Source: Polynucleobacter sp. MWH-P3-07-1
Lineage (GTDB): Bacteria > Pseudomonadota > Gammaproteobacteria > Burkholderiales > Burkholderiaceae
Length of the DNA: 64,000 bases
Direction of reading: 5' to 3'
Assembly (NCBI RefSeq): GCF_018687555.1
Contig: NZ_CP061296.1
Span: 1,647,041 to 1,711,040 of the forward strand
The translations under genes were made by a program, and so were the position numbers. Position 1 is the stretch's first letter, and each line of letters starts with the position of its first letter. Below the pieces are notes generated by a model. It ran no database searches, was not told where the DNA came from, and saw only the letters and a program-made list of their open reading frames with translations. This document shows, in pieces, positions 1 to 8,074 of the stretch.

Positions 1-240
1 AGAGAACTTAACAGTCTTAGCAGCAGCAATTTTGAGTGGCTCACCAGTTTTTGGATTACGTCCCATACGTGCAGCACGTTTGCCAGATGAGAAAGTACCG
101 AAACCAATCAACTGAACTGAATCAGCCTTAGTAACAGCTTTAATGATGTGCTCAATAGCGGAATTTAATGCAAATTCAGCCTTGGCTTTTGAGATCTCAG
201 CATCGTCAGCAATCGCTGCGATTAGTTCTGCTTTATTCAA
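1..240 (-). CDS. HU-family DNA-binding protein (3' end outside window)
   Basis: The reverse strand reads a typical HU protein: [20 protein letters not shown] at the start, then the beta-arm signature [12 protein letters not shown], running off the left edge. The start is a TTG at 240 with a good Shine-Dalgarno AAGGAG six bases upstream; no ATG fits. HU proteins are small dimeric nucleoid proteins that bend DNA. It is a paralogue of the complete HU gene at 14340-14621, so this genome has at least two. Only about 80 codons are visible and the C-terminus is missing only because the window is cut. Confidence 0.93.
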   Translation of the reverse strand, partial: MNKAELIAAIADDAEISKAKAEFALNSAIEHIIKAVTKADSVQLIGFGTFSSGKRAARMGRNPKTGEPLKIAAAKTVKFS

Positions 241-336
241 GTGAAGCTCCTTATTAATATTGATGTCGGCGCAGATTGCGCTCAGGTGATTTTAACCACA
301 AAAAATTACAAAATTAAAGTGAAAGCGAAATAGTTT

Positions 337-702
337 TTACTCTTGAACAGCTTCCACACCAGAAACAAAATATTCTGTTTCGCCAAAACAGCTGGTTGGC
401 AAACCGATGTGTTGCTCATACTTCACAACCACTTTATTGCCAAGATTAGCATTCAATTTTTGGGCGACTGCATCATCGCGCACCGTAAAGAAGAATTTTT
501 CAGCGATTGTTCCTGGCATCGATACCATTGCGAGCTCCCCCTCCCAGGTTTTGCAAATGAAGCCTTTTTTGGAGAATTTCTGGACATAACCGGCCCTCTC
601 CCCAGTTGCGTAGGACCAATTGAGCATTGCCCAAGTGTAGGCAAAAAGGCCTACAAACCCAATTAAAACAAGGCTTAAGAGCCATTTCAGAAATCGATTC
701 AT
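337..702 (-). CDS. Conserved membrane-anchored hypothetical protein
   Basis: This 121-residue protein has one N-terminal hydrophobic segment (about residues 6-27) followed by a soluble domain that should lie in the periplasm. The soluble part has two cysteines (in FICKTWEG and TSCFGE), possibly a disulfide. I do not recognise a catalytic motif. Similar short anchored proteins are common in Burkholderiales and sometimes carry misleading enzyme names. It is monocistronic, between the HU gene and a divergent lpxO-like gene. Confidence 0.7.
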   Translation of the reverse strand: MNRFLKWLLSLVLIGFVGLFAYTWAMLNWSYATGERAGYVQKFSKKGFICKTWEGELAMVSMPGTIAEKFFFTVRDDAVAQKLNANLGNKVVVKYEQHIGLPTSCFGETEYFVSGVEAVQE

Positions 703-823
703 TTGCCATTTCCTTTGCCAGTTCTAATAAACCCCAATTTGAGCATACTCAATGAAGAAATAGATGAATAGTTTAGATTAGGCAACTTAAAATGAATAAA
801 TCCATATAAATCAGCCCAATCTC

Positions 824-1726
824 ATGCAAACACGTCACATCATCTTTTTAATTTTTGTGGTCTCTGCGCTCTACGTTTATTTTCGGGGCAAAGTCCGTTT
901 TGGACTTGTCCGCTCTCTAATGGATTACCAGGTGCTACTGGCCCCAATCAATTGCATGCTCTATCTTTTTTCAAAGATTAAGCCCACAGCCTATATTCCA
1001 GTGGACCAGTTTCCAGACTTAGCGCCCCTCAAAGAGCATTGGGAAACCATTCGGCAAGAAGCACTTTCTTTAAATGCCGATGGGGCCATTGCTGCAGCAA
1101 CTGGCTATAACGATCTTGGCTTCAACTCTTTTTTCCGAACGGGCTGGAAGCGCTTTCATCTCTGTTGGTATGGCAAAGAAATGCCTTCCGCTATTGCGGC
1201 GTGCCCAAAAACCCTGGCGTTACTGAAATCGATTCCCTCGATTAAGGCAGCGATGTTTGCTTCTCTCCCCCCGGGCGCTACTTTAGTGCGCCATCGCGAC
1301 CCCTATGCAGGCTCCTTACGCTATCACTTGGGCTTAGTAACGCCCAATGACCCTAAGTGCTTTATTGACGTAGATGGTCAATCCTACTACTGGAAAGAGG
1401 GGGAGGCGGTCATGTTCGATGAAACCTTTATTCACTTTGCGGCCAATCAAACCGATCATCAGCGTATCGTCTTGTTCTGTGATGTTGAAAGGCCTTTATA
1501 TACCCCGTTCATGCGCATCTTTAATCGCTTGTTTGGCAAGTACGTCATGAGTGCGGCATCCTCGCAGAATGTTGAGGGTGAAAAAGTTGGCTTTGTAAAT
1601 GTCCTTTTCAAGTATTTCTACCATCTGAGAAGTTTGGCAAAGCAGCTTAAAGCCAAACATCGACCGGTTTATTACATCGGCAAATGGGTGTTAATTCTGG
1701 GTATTTTGTGGGCCCTATTTTGGTGA
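824..1726 (+). CDS. lpxO: LpxO-like aspartyl/asparaginyl beta-hydroxylase
   Basis: A 300-residue protein with membrane segments at both ends (about residues 5-20 and 283-299) around an aspartyl/asparaginyl beta-hydroxylase domain. The Fe(II)/2-oxoglutarate ligands are visible: H157 and D159 in HRDPY, the distal H204 in FIHFAANQT, and R214 for 2-oxoglutarate. In the known family, LpxO hydroxylates a secondary acyl chain of lipid A at the inner membrane. A lipid A acyltransferase-like gene 1 kb downstream fits a role in envelope lipid modification. The exact substrate is inferred. Confidence 0.85.
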   Translation: MQTRHIIFLIFVVSALYVYFRGKVRFGLVRSLMDYQVLLAPINCMLYLFSKIKPTAYIPVDQFPDLAPLKEHWETIRQEALSLNADGAIAAATGYNDLGFNSFFRTGWKRFHLCWYGKEMPSAIAACPKTLALLKSIPSIKAAMFASLPPGATLVRHRDPYAGSLRYHLGLVTPNDPKCFIDVDGQSYYWKEGEAVMFDETFIHFAANQTDHQRIVLFCDVERPLYTPFMRIFNRLFGKYVMSAASSQNVEGEKVGFVNVLFKYFYHLRSLAKQLKAKHRPVYYIGKWVLILGILWALFW

Positions 1727-1740
1727 GTAAGTCCTAAACA

Positions 1741-2040
1741 TTACTTGGGCATTAGGGCTTGGGTAATCTGCTCAGGGGTGATAGAGCCCCAAATTTCAAT
1801 CCGCTTTTTTCGACTGTTCTGACCAGAAATAAACTGAATTTGCTTTTGAGGAATTTTTAATTGTTTGGACAGCCAAGCTAGCAGCATTTCATTGGCTTGG
1901 TTTTCAGCCGCTGGAGCTTGTAACGAGATTTTCAAGCAAGTATCAAAAAGCCCCACTACCTTCGTGAGCTTAGCTCCAGGCTGGCAATAAATACTAAGCA
2001 CAATCCCAGTGGGGGTTTGTTTAATCCAAGTCGGCGTCAT
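1741..2040 (-). CDS. DUF167 / YggU-family protein
   Basis: A short protein with the DUF167 signature: QPGAKLTKVVG, then LKISLQAPAAENQANEMLLAWL, then FISGQNSRKKRIEIWG. The biochemical function of the family is unknown. The ATG at 2040 is preferred over an in-frame TTG one codon upstream, because a -10-like TAAAGT lies exactly 6 bp before the ATG. The gap to the divergent carbonic anhydrase gene is only 22 bp. Confidence 0.85.
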   Translation of the reverse strand: MTPTWIKQTPTGIVLSIYCQPGAKLTKVVGLFDTCLKISLQAPAAENQANEMLLAWLSKQLKIPQKQIQFISGQNSRKKRIEIWGSITPEQITQALMPK

Positions 2041-2046
2041 CAAAGT

Positions 2047-2056
2047 ACTTTAAACT
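2047..2056. promoter_or_regulatory. Overlapping divergent -10 boxes of two leaderless genes
   Basis: Only 22 bp separate the ATG of the DUF167 gene (2040, minus) from the ATG of the carbonic anhydrase gene (2063, plus). On the minus strand TAAAGT (2052-2047) ends 6 bp before its ATG; on the plus strand TAAACT (2051-2056) ends 6 bp before its ATG. The space is too short for leaders with Shine-Dalgarno sites in both directions. No convincing -35 was seen. Confidence 0.5.
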
Positions 2057-2062
2057 TGAATT

Positions 2063-2734
2063 ATGCCAATCAAAAACTCTGAATCCCTAAACAGTCTTTT
2101 TGCCAATAATCGCGCCTGGGCCGAGGCGATGGTGAAAGAAGATCCTGAATTTTTTAAGCGCCTGGTCTCTCAGCAAGCCCCTGAGTATCTTTGGATTGGC
2201 TGTGCTGACAGCCGCGTTCCTGCCAATGAAATTGTTGATCTACTACCTGGCGAACTCTTTGTTCATCGCAATGTAGCCAATGTCGTTGTACACACCGACT
2301 TAAATTGCTTATCGGTGATTCAGTTTGCCATTGACTTGCTAAAAGTAAAACATATTCTCGTTGTTGGTCATTATGGCTGCGCCGGCGTCCACGCCGCATT
2401 GAGTGATCGCCGTGTTGGTCTAGCGGACAATTGGTTGCGTCATGTTAAAGACGTTCACCAAAAACACGAACGTTATTTAGGTGAAGTACTGCCTACGCCA
2501 AAACGCCAAGACCGTTTATGCGAGCTCAATGTCATTGAACAAGTGATCAATGTTTGCGAGACAACCATCGTCAAAGATGCATGGTTAAGGGGTCAAGACC
2601 TCACTGTTCATGGTTGGACGTACCGCCTAGAGACTGGCTTAGTAAATGATTTAGGAATGTCAATTAGCTCTCCAGAGGAAATGAAAGTGCGTTACGAAAA
2701 AACTCTGCTGCGTTATGAGAATGAGTCTAGCTAG
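2063..2734 (+). CDS. can: Beta-class carbonic anhydrase
   Basis: This 223-residue protein is the cytoplasmic Can-type beta-carbonic anhydrase, interconverting CO2 and bicarbonate. Zinc ligands are visible as the cysteine of CADSRVPANEI (with the Asp-Arg dyad) and the His and Cys of GHYGCAGVHAAL. Length is normal for the family. The stop codon is followed immediately by the TTG start of the acyltransferase gene. A putative bicarbonate permease lies in the accessory array at 42767. Confidence 0.95.
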   Translation: MPIKNSESLNSLFANNRAWAEAMVKEDPEFFKRLVSQQAPEYLWIGCADSRVPANEIVDLLPGELFVHRNVANVVVHTDLNCLSVIQFAIDLLKVKHILVVGHYGCAGVHAALSDRRVGLADNWLRHVKDVHQKHERYLGEVLPTPKRQDRLCELNVIEQVINVCETTIVKDAWLRGQDLTVHGWTYRLETGLVNDLGMSISSPEEMKVRYEKTLLRYENESS

Positions 2735-3622
2735 TTGCTGAAAAATCTTTCAAATCAGCTTGCAGTTGGTTTTTTAAAGCTTCTTTCAATTCTCCCCTAC
2801 AGGCTGCTCGTCAATCTTGGATATCTGCTCGGTAGCATTGCCGCCTTGCTACCAAGTGAGCGCAATCGTGTGGTGAAGACCAACTTGAGTTTGTGTTTCC
2901 CCGAGTTAAGCCCTAATGAAATAAATCAGTTAAGTCGAAAACATTGGCGCCTCCTCGGCCGCAGCCTAGTGGAGAAAAGTATCATTTGGCTCGGTAGCGC
3001 TAAACAAGTGAGCGACATGATTGAAGTGCAATCCGAAGTAAACCTTGCCAGTCGTAAACCGCGTATCTTGGTAAACATGCACTTCACCGGCATAGAGGGC
3101 AGCATTGTATTGAGTGCTCTTTCCAAAACCCATGATTGGCCCCGCACTTCCGGATTCTTTCAGAAAATGAAGAGCCCCTTCTTCAATCAAAAAATTATTG
3201 AATGGCGCAATCGCTTTGGTGGCAATTCGATTGACCGACAAGGCAACTCGATGGAATTGATTCGCGAGATTCGTAAAGGTAGTTTTATTATCATTGCCCC
3301 CGATATTGATTTGGGGATTAAAGACTCTACTTTTGTACCCTTCTTTAATATTCAAACCAATACGATTACCGCAGTGTCGCGCCTCGCCAAAATTACGGGG
3401 GCTGATGTCTGCACCATGATCACCACCCTCAAAGAAGATGGCTCCGGCTACATCTGCTCGATCAGTAAACCTCTAGAAAACTTCCCCAGCGATGATCCCG
3501 AGGCTGATACGGCTCGATTAAACCAAATCTTTGAAAAAGAAATTCGGCTCAGACCTGCGGAGTATTACTGGGTCCATAAGCGCTTTAAAAATCGCCCCAA
3601 TCAAGAGGCCAGCCCTTATTAA
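2735..3622 (+). CDS. lpxL: Lipid A biosynthesis acyltransferase (HtrB/LpxL family)
   Basis: A 295-residue member of the lysophospholipid acyltransferase superfamily as in LpxL/HtrB, inner-membrane enzymes adding a secondary acyl chain to lipid A. There is an N-terminal hydrophobic segment, and the catalytic HX4E dyad is in NMHFTGIE near residue 110. It begins with TTG directly after the carbonic anhydrase stop (no gap), so translation is probably coupled. Which acyl donor and position it uses cannot be told, and LpxM-type activity is possible. Confidence 0.85.
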   Translation: MLKNLSNQLAVGFLKLLSILPYRLLVNLGYLLGSIAALLPSERNRVVKTNLSLCFPELSPNEINQLSRKHWRLLGRSLVEKSIIWLGSAKQVSDMIEVQSEVNLASRKPRILVNMHFTGIEGSIVLSALSKTHDWPRTSGFFQKMKSPFFNQKIIEWRNRFGGNSIDRQGNSMELIREIRKGSFIIIAPDIDLGIKDSTFVPFFNIQTNTITAVSRLAKITGADVCTMITTLKEDGSGYICSISKPLENFPSDDPEADTARLNQIFEKEIRLRPAEYYWVHKRFKNRPNQEASPY

Positions 3623-3667
3623 GACGCAAGGCAGCAAGCAAGTCTTTAGTTGCCGCTACTTTTATCC

Positions 3668-3673
3668 TATCAT
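3668..3673 (+). promoter_or_regulatory. -10-like TATCAT, 6 bp before ATG 3680
   Basis: TATCAT ends exactly 6 bp before the chosen ATG of the metallophosphoesterase gene, the spacing of a leaderless promoter. An AAGG touches the ATG and is too close to act as a normal Shine-Dalgarno. No clear -35 was seen. Confidence 0.4.
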
Positions 3674-3679
3674 TCAAGG

Positions 3680-4432
3680 ATGAGCGAACGTATTGGGCTT
3701 TTTGCCGATCTCCATAGTAATTTAGAAGCCTTTGAAGCCTGCATGGCCAGAGCTAAAGAGCTGGGTGTCACACGCATGGCTTTTCTGGGCGATCTGGTTG
3801 GATATAACGCCGATCCCAGCGCTTTAATCGATAGAATTGCTGCACTGATAGATGCTAAGCAAGCGATCGCAGTCCGCGGCAATCATGATGAAGCCATCTT
3901 TAAAGACTACACACAGCAAATGAATATCAATGCTAACGCTGCGATTGAGTGGACCAAAACCCAACTCAATTCCGCTCAAGTGCAGTTTTTGAAAGACTTG
4001 CCATTGATCATTCATGAAGAACAAATTTGCTATACCCATGCCTCCGCACATCATCCTGAAGCCTGGAATTACGTCACCGACAGTATGAGTGCCTGGCAAT
4101 GTGCACAAAGTTCTGGCAAGCCTTATACCTTTGTTGGCCATGCTCATGAGCAAGCACTCTTCTATCAAAGTGCCGTGGGTAAACTGATTCGTTTTGCACC
4201 GCATCCAGGCGATGATGTGCCGGTCATGAATCATCGCAAGTGGGTCAGCGTGGTTGGCTCTTTAGGGCAGCCTCGTGATGGCAATCCAGCAGCATGCTTT
4301 GCTGTATTTGAGCCTGACTCTCAGTCGCTCACCTTTCATCGCACGCCTTACGATCACTTCACAGCAGCAGAAAAAGTCAGGCGGGCAGGCCTCCCTGAAG
4401 AGCTTGCAAATCGTCTGCTGACAGGCAAATAA
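3680..4432 (+). CDS. Calcineurin-like metallophosphoesterase
   Basis: The metallophosphoesterase motifs appear in order: ADLHSN (DxH), LGDLVGYNADP (GD), RGNHDEA (GNHD) and GHAHEQA (GHxH), which ligate a two-metal centre. The substrate is unknown; relatives hydrolyse phosphodiesters or phosphomonoesters. An in-frame TTG at 3650 would add ten residues, but ATG 3680 starts at the usual family boundary. It ends 3 bases before the kinase/stress-protein gene, so the two probably share an mRNA and may act in one stress pathway. Confidence 0.85.
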   Translation: MSERIGLFADLHSNLEAFEACMARAKELGVTRMAFLGDLVGYNADPSALIDRIAALIDAKQAIAVRGNHDEAIFKDYTQQMNINANAAIEWTKTQLNSAQVQFLKDLPLIIHEEQICYTHASAHHPEAWNYVTDSMSAWQCAQSSGKPYTFVGHAHEQALFYQSAVGKLIRFAPHPGDDVPVMNHRKWVSVVGSLGQPRDGNPAACFAVFEPDSQSLTFHRTPYDHFTAAEKVRRAGLPEELANRLLTGK

Positions 4433-4435
4433 GCT

Positions 4436-5854
4436 ATGCCACTTTCCTCAGATATCGAAGCGGTCGATGATATTTTTCAAGAGGGCAAGGTTGTTGATGG
4501 CTTCTTGTTGGGAAAAGAAGTTCATCGTGGCGGTATGGCCAGCCTCTTCTCGGCTACAAAAGCAGGCATTGATGTTCCAATTCTTCTGAAGATTCCTCGG
4601 GTTGGCAAAGATCAGCCGGTTGAAAGCTTAATTGGATTTGAGACTGAGCTTACTATTTTGCGCGCCCTCAACAGCCCCTACGTTCCTAAATATTTGGGGG
4701 CTGGCAGTATGGCGACCCAACCGTATATCGCCATGGAAAGAGTGAATGGTAGGCCCCTGGAAGACTTCATCAAAGAAGGAAAAAAATTTAGTATTGAAGA
4801 GGTGATTCAGATTGGCGCTGACCTAGCCCAAGCAGTTCAATCACTTCACTCGCAAGATGCAATTCATCTGGATATCAAGCCAGAAAATATTTTGCTTGAT
4901 GAACATGGCAAGCTCACTCTGATTGATTTTGGCCTATCGCACCATGCCCGTTTTCCAGATCTACTTGCAGAAGAAATGCGAAAAGGTGTTGGGTCTGCGC
5001 CCTACGTCTCACCAGAGCAAATCGTGGGTATCCGTGAAGACTATCGCAGCGATATCTTTTCGATTGGCGTCATCATGTATGAACTGCTTACTGGAGAGCT
5101 GCCATTTGGCAACCCTCAAACCATGGGCGGACTTCGAAAACGTTTATGGGCTGAGCCATTTCCACCACGCGGGATTCGCAAAGAAATTCCACGCTGGCTT
5201 CAAGAAGTGATTCTTCGCTGTCTAGAACCTCGTGCAGCCAGTCGAATTCAAAGTGCCGCACGCTTGCGACAAATTTTGTTAGATCATGAGTCTCTTAAGC
5301 TCACTGAGCGCGCTGATCGAGTTGAGCCACCAAGCTTTTGGGAAAACCTCACTCGCTGGTTTCAGGCCGCTGGTTACGAGCCCTCACCAAGCCCCCTTCC
5401 TAGCGCTGGCAACCAAGATTCACCCCTCATGATTGCTGCGATTGATACACGCCAATCTGATGCAGCACTTCAACTGAAGATGCAAGTCGCCGCTAAAAAT
5501 TTATTGCAAGCTTACTCAGAGGGTCGTTTAATTTGTGTGAGCACCATTGCAAGTACGCCAACCTATGAAGGGAATCAGGAAAGCGAAACAGCCAGCGGAA
5601 TTGTGCGAGGGCACTTAGTCCAGCTGATGGAATGGGCTAAGCCACTGAAGCTTCCTCCAGAAAGAATTTCTTATCATGTATTGGAGGCGCTTGACCCTGC
5701 TAGCAGAATTGTGGAATTCGCCAAGGACAATGATGCATCATTAATCTTAATTGGTGCAACGCATAGACTGCCCAATAAAGTCACGCCCTGGAGAACCTCG
5801 ATGACAAAGATAGTCGAAGAGGCTTCCTGCAGCGTTCATATTGTGCGTACTTAG
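4436..5854 (+). CDS. Ser/Thr protein kinase fused to universal stress protein domain
   Basis: Residues about 20-285 form a Hanks-type kinase: a glycine-rich loop around GKEVHRGGMASLF, the lysine in ILLKIPR, the catalytic loop HLDIKPENILL, DFG in LIDFGLSHH and the APE-like YVSPEQ. Residues about 325-472 form a universal stress protein domain (MIAAIDTRQSD near its start, LILIGATHR near its end). The loop reads HLD rather than HRD, so this is a non-RD kinase. There is no membrane segment, so it should be cytosolic. Its targets are unknown. Confidence 0.88.
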   Translation: MPLSSDIEAVDDIFQEGKVVDGFLLGKEVHRGGMASLFSATKAGIDVPILLKIPRVGKDQPVESLIGFETELTILRALNSPYVPKYLGAGSMATQPYIAMERVNGRPLEDFIKEGKKFSIEEVIQIGADLAQAVQSLHSQDAIHLDIKPENILLDEHGKLTLIDFGLSHHARFPDLLAEEMRKGVGSAPYVSPEQIVGIREDYRSDIFSIGVIMYELLTGELPFGNPQTMGGLRKRLWAEPFPPRGIRKEIPRWLQEVILRCLEPRAASRIQSAARLRQILLDHESLKLTERADRVEPPSFWENLTRWFQAAGYEPSPSPLPSAGNQDSPLMIAAIDTRQSDAALQLKMQVAAKNLLQAYSEGRLICVSTIASTPTYEGNQESETASGIVRGHLVQLMEWAKPLKLPPERISYHVLEALDPASRIVEFAKDNDASLILIGATHRLPNKVTPWRTSMTKIVEEASCSVHIVRT

Positions 5855-5877
5855 CTTAGCTCCGCCAAGCTAAGTAC
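5847..5877. terminator. Convergent hairpin between kinase gene and dctA
   Basis: A perfect 11-bp inverted repeat, GTACTTAGCTT (5847-5857) and AAGCTAAGTAC (5867-5877), with a 9-base loop, overlaps the kinase stop and sits just before the dctA stop. It may end transcription from both sides, but there is no T-run, so activity is uncertain. Confidence 0.5.
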
Positions 5878-5885
5878 CACACTCA

Positions 5886-7214
5886 TTACTTCATCTTATC
5901 CTGCTGACGATCTAGAATAACTTCAGGCTCTTGCGCTTCAATCCAGCTATCGCGATTGAGCACTGCATTCAATCGCTTGTGATCGAGCTCACCAGTCCAA
6001 TTGGCGACAACGATTGTTGCTACACCGTTACCAACTAAATTAGTTAAGGCACGGGCTTCGGACATGAAGCGATCAATACCCAAAATGATGGCTAGGCCTT
6101 CTACCGGCACATTACCTACGGCAGAGAGAGTTGCAGCCAAAACAATGAAGCCGCTGCCTGTAACGCCAGCAGCGCCCTTAGAGGTCAAAAGTAGGACCAA
6201 CAGCAAGGTGATCTCTTGCACCAGAGTCATTTGTGTATTGGTAGCCTGCGCGATAAAGATGGCTGCCATCGTTAAATAAATCGAGGTACCGTCTAAATTA
6301 AAGGAATAGCCAGTAGGAATAACCAAGCCGACACAACTCTTCTTGGCGCCTAAGACTTCCATTTTTTCAATCATTCGTGGCAGGACTGACTCCGAAGAAG
6401 AGGTGCCTAAAACAATCAGTAACTCTTCTTTGATATAGCGCACGAACTTGAAAATGCTAAAGCCATTAAAGCGTGCGATCAGACCGAGCACAATGAAGAC
6501 AAATAGTAGGCAAGTGATATAGAAACTACCCATGAGCTTGCCTAATGAGAACAAAGAGACAATCCCGTACTTACCAATTGTGAAAGCCATTGCACCAAAA
6601 GCGCCAACAGGGGCAAACTTCATGATGATGCCGATGATGTCGAAAAGAACGTGGGATAGCTTTTCTGTTAAGTCAAATACTAAAGTGCCGCGGCCGCCAA
6701 ACTTATGTAACGCAAAACCAAACAAGATGGCGAAGAAAAGCACTTGCAAAATATCGCCCTTAGCAAATGCATCAATTGCAGTGCTAGGAATGATATTCAT
6801 TAAGAAGTCGACAACGGTACCGATTTTTCCAGGGCCGGTATAGGCTGCGATGCCTTTGGTATCCAGCGAGGCAGGATCAATATTCATGCCAGAACCTGGT
6901 TGGAATACATTAACAACAACTAAGCCAATAATGAGGGCTAGAGAGCTCACAACTTCAAAGTAAAGAAGTGCTAAACCGCCAGTTTTGCCCACCTTCTTCA
7001 TATCTTCCATGCCCGCAATACCCAGCACGACGGTACAGAAAATAATTGGGGCAATCAGCATCTTGATGCCCTTAATAAATGCATCTCCGAAGGGCTTCAT
7101 AGCAACGGCCGCTTCAGGGTAAAAATGACCCATGAAAACACCGATTGCAACGGCTACGAGCACCTGAAAGTACAGAATTTTATAAATTGGGGGTTTTTTG
7201 AGAGTCGCGGTCAA
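5886..7214 (-). CDS. dctA: C4-dicarboxylate/proton symporter DctA
   Basis: A 442-residue inner-membrane transporter of the dicarboxylate/amino acid:cation symporter family, with eight or more hydrophobic segments. The serine-rich hairpin [14 protein letters not shown] and the [18 protein letters not shown] segment are hallmark DctA sequences. It imports succinate, fumarate and malate. The start is TTG at 7214, preceded by a GAGA-type ribosome site. PEP carboxykinase at 57839 fits growth on organic acids. Confidence 0.95.
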   Translation of the reverse strand: MTATLKKPPIYKILYFQVLVAVAIGVFMGHFYPEAAVAMKPFGDAFIKGIKMLIAPIIFCTVVLGIAGMEDMKKVGKTGGLALLYFEVVSSLALIIGLVVVNVFQPGSGMNIDPASLDTKGIAAYTGPGKIGTVVDFLMNIIPSTAIDAFAKGDILQVLFFAILFGFALHKFGGRGTLVFDLTEKLSHVLFDIIGIIMKFAPVGAFGAMAFTIGKYGIVSLFSLGKLMGSFYITCLLFVFIVLGLIARFNGFSIFKFVRYIKEELLIVLGTSSSESVLPRMIEKMEVLGAKKSCVGLVIPTGYSFNLDGTSIYLTMAAIFIAQATNTQMTLVQEITLLLVLLLTSKGAAGVTGSGFIVLAATLSAVGNVPVEGLAIILGIDRFMSEARALTNLVGNGVATIVVANWTGELDHKRLNAVLNRDSWIEAQEPEVILDRQQDKMK

Positions 7215-7312
7215 TTTAGTCTCGCTTTATATAAGAATAGGTTTTTTAAATATTACGTAATTTCGGAATTTTATAGCTTTATGGCGCTTTTGCCCATAAA
7301 TCGCTACTGCTT

Positions 7313-7318
7313 GATAAT
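7313..7318 (+). promoter_or_regulatory. -10-like GATAAT, 6 bp before ATG 7325
   Basis: GATAAT ends exactly 6 bp before the ATG of the pseudouridine synthase gene, and no Shine-Dalgarno fits in the six bases GAGGGC-like gap at normal spacing. This suggests a leaderless transcript starting at or next to the ATG. Confidence 0.45.
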
Positions 7319-7324
7319 GAGGGC

Positions 7325-8068
7325 ATGGAAGATCAGGAAAAAATCCGTGTTTCAAAACTGCTCTCAGAGCTAGGCCTATGCTCTCGACGTGAGGCCGATG
7401 CCTACATTGAGCAAGGTCTAGTGACGGTAGATGGAGAAGTTGTCAATGAACTCGGGGTTCGAGCCTTTCGCCATCAAAAAATTGAGCTGCAATCCAGCGC
7501 CCAAAAACAACAGGCTTCTAGGGTAACCGTCATTTTGAATAAACCGGTGGGCTACATTTCTCACTTTGATGATGAACAAGAGTATCAACCAGCCGCATCG
7601 CTGATTACGCCGGAGAATTACTTTCCCAGCCCCTTGGATAAAGGCCGCAGCGCAAAATTCAATACCCGTGGTTTAGCCCCTGCCGGCCGGCTTGATATTG
7701 ACTCTACTGGCATGCTAGTTCTGACTCAAGATGGACGAATTGCCAAGCTGTTGATTGGGGAAAACAGCCCTATAGAGAAAGAATATCTCGTCAGAGTAGA
7801 AGGCAAGCTCTCATTTGCCGATTTGGATCTTCTAAAACATGGACTCAGCCTAGACGGCGTTGTCCTCAAGCCAGCCCAAGTCAGTTGGCAAAACGAGGAT
7901 CAATTGCGATTTGTTTTAAGAGAAGGCCGCAAGCGCCAGATCCGAAGAATGTGTGAGATGGTTGGGCTAAAAGTATTAGGTCTTAAGCGGGTGCGCATGG
8001 GGCGAATTTCTTTGGGCCCACTACCACCAGGACAGTGGCGTTTTTTACGGCCGGAAGAACAGTTCTAG
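7325..8068 (+). CDS. RsuA/RluF-family pseudouridine synthase
   Basis: An N-terminal S4 RNA-binding domain (about residues 5-55, with LGLCSRREADAYIEQGLV) precedes an RsuA-type catalytic domain. The catalytic aspartate lies in GRLDIDSTGMLVLTQDG; other family motifs are NKPVGYIS and REGRKRQIRRMCEMVG. Such enzymes isomerise uridine in 16S, 23S or tRNA. The specificity is closest in style to RluF/RluE but cannot be fixed from sequence alone. prfC follows within 7 bases. Confidence 0.88.
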   Translation: MEDQEKIRVSKLLSELGLCSRREADAYIEQGLVTVDGEVVNELGVRAFRHQKIELQSSAQKQQASRVTVILNKPVGYISHFDDEQEYQPAASLITPENYFPSPLDKGRSAKFNTRGLAPAGRLDIDSTGMLVLTQDGRIAKLLIGENSPIEKEYLVRVEGKLSFADLDLLKHGLSLDGVVLKPAQVSWQNEDQLRFVLREGRKRQIRRMCEMVGLKVLGLKRVRMGRISLGPLPPGQWRFLRPEEQF

Positions 8069-8074
8069 CAAGGG

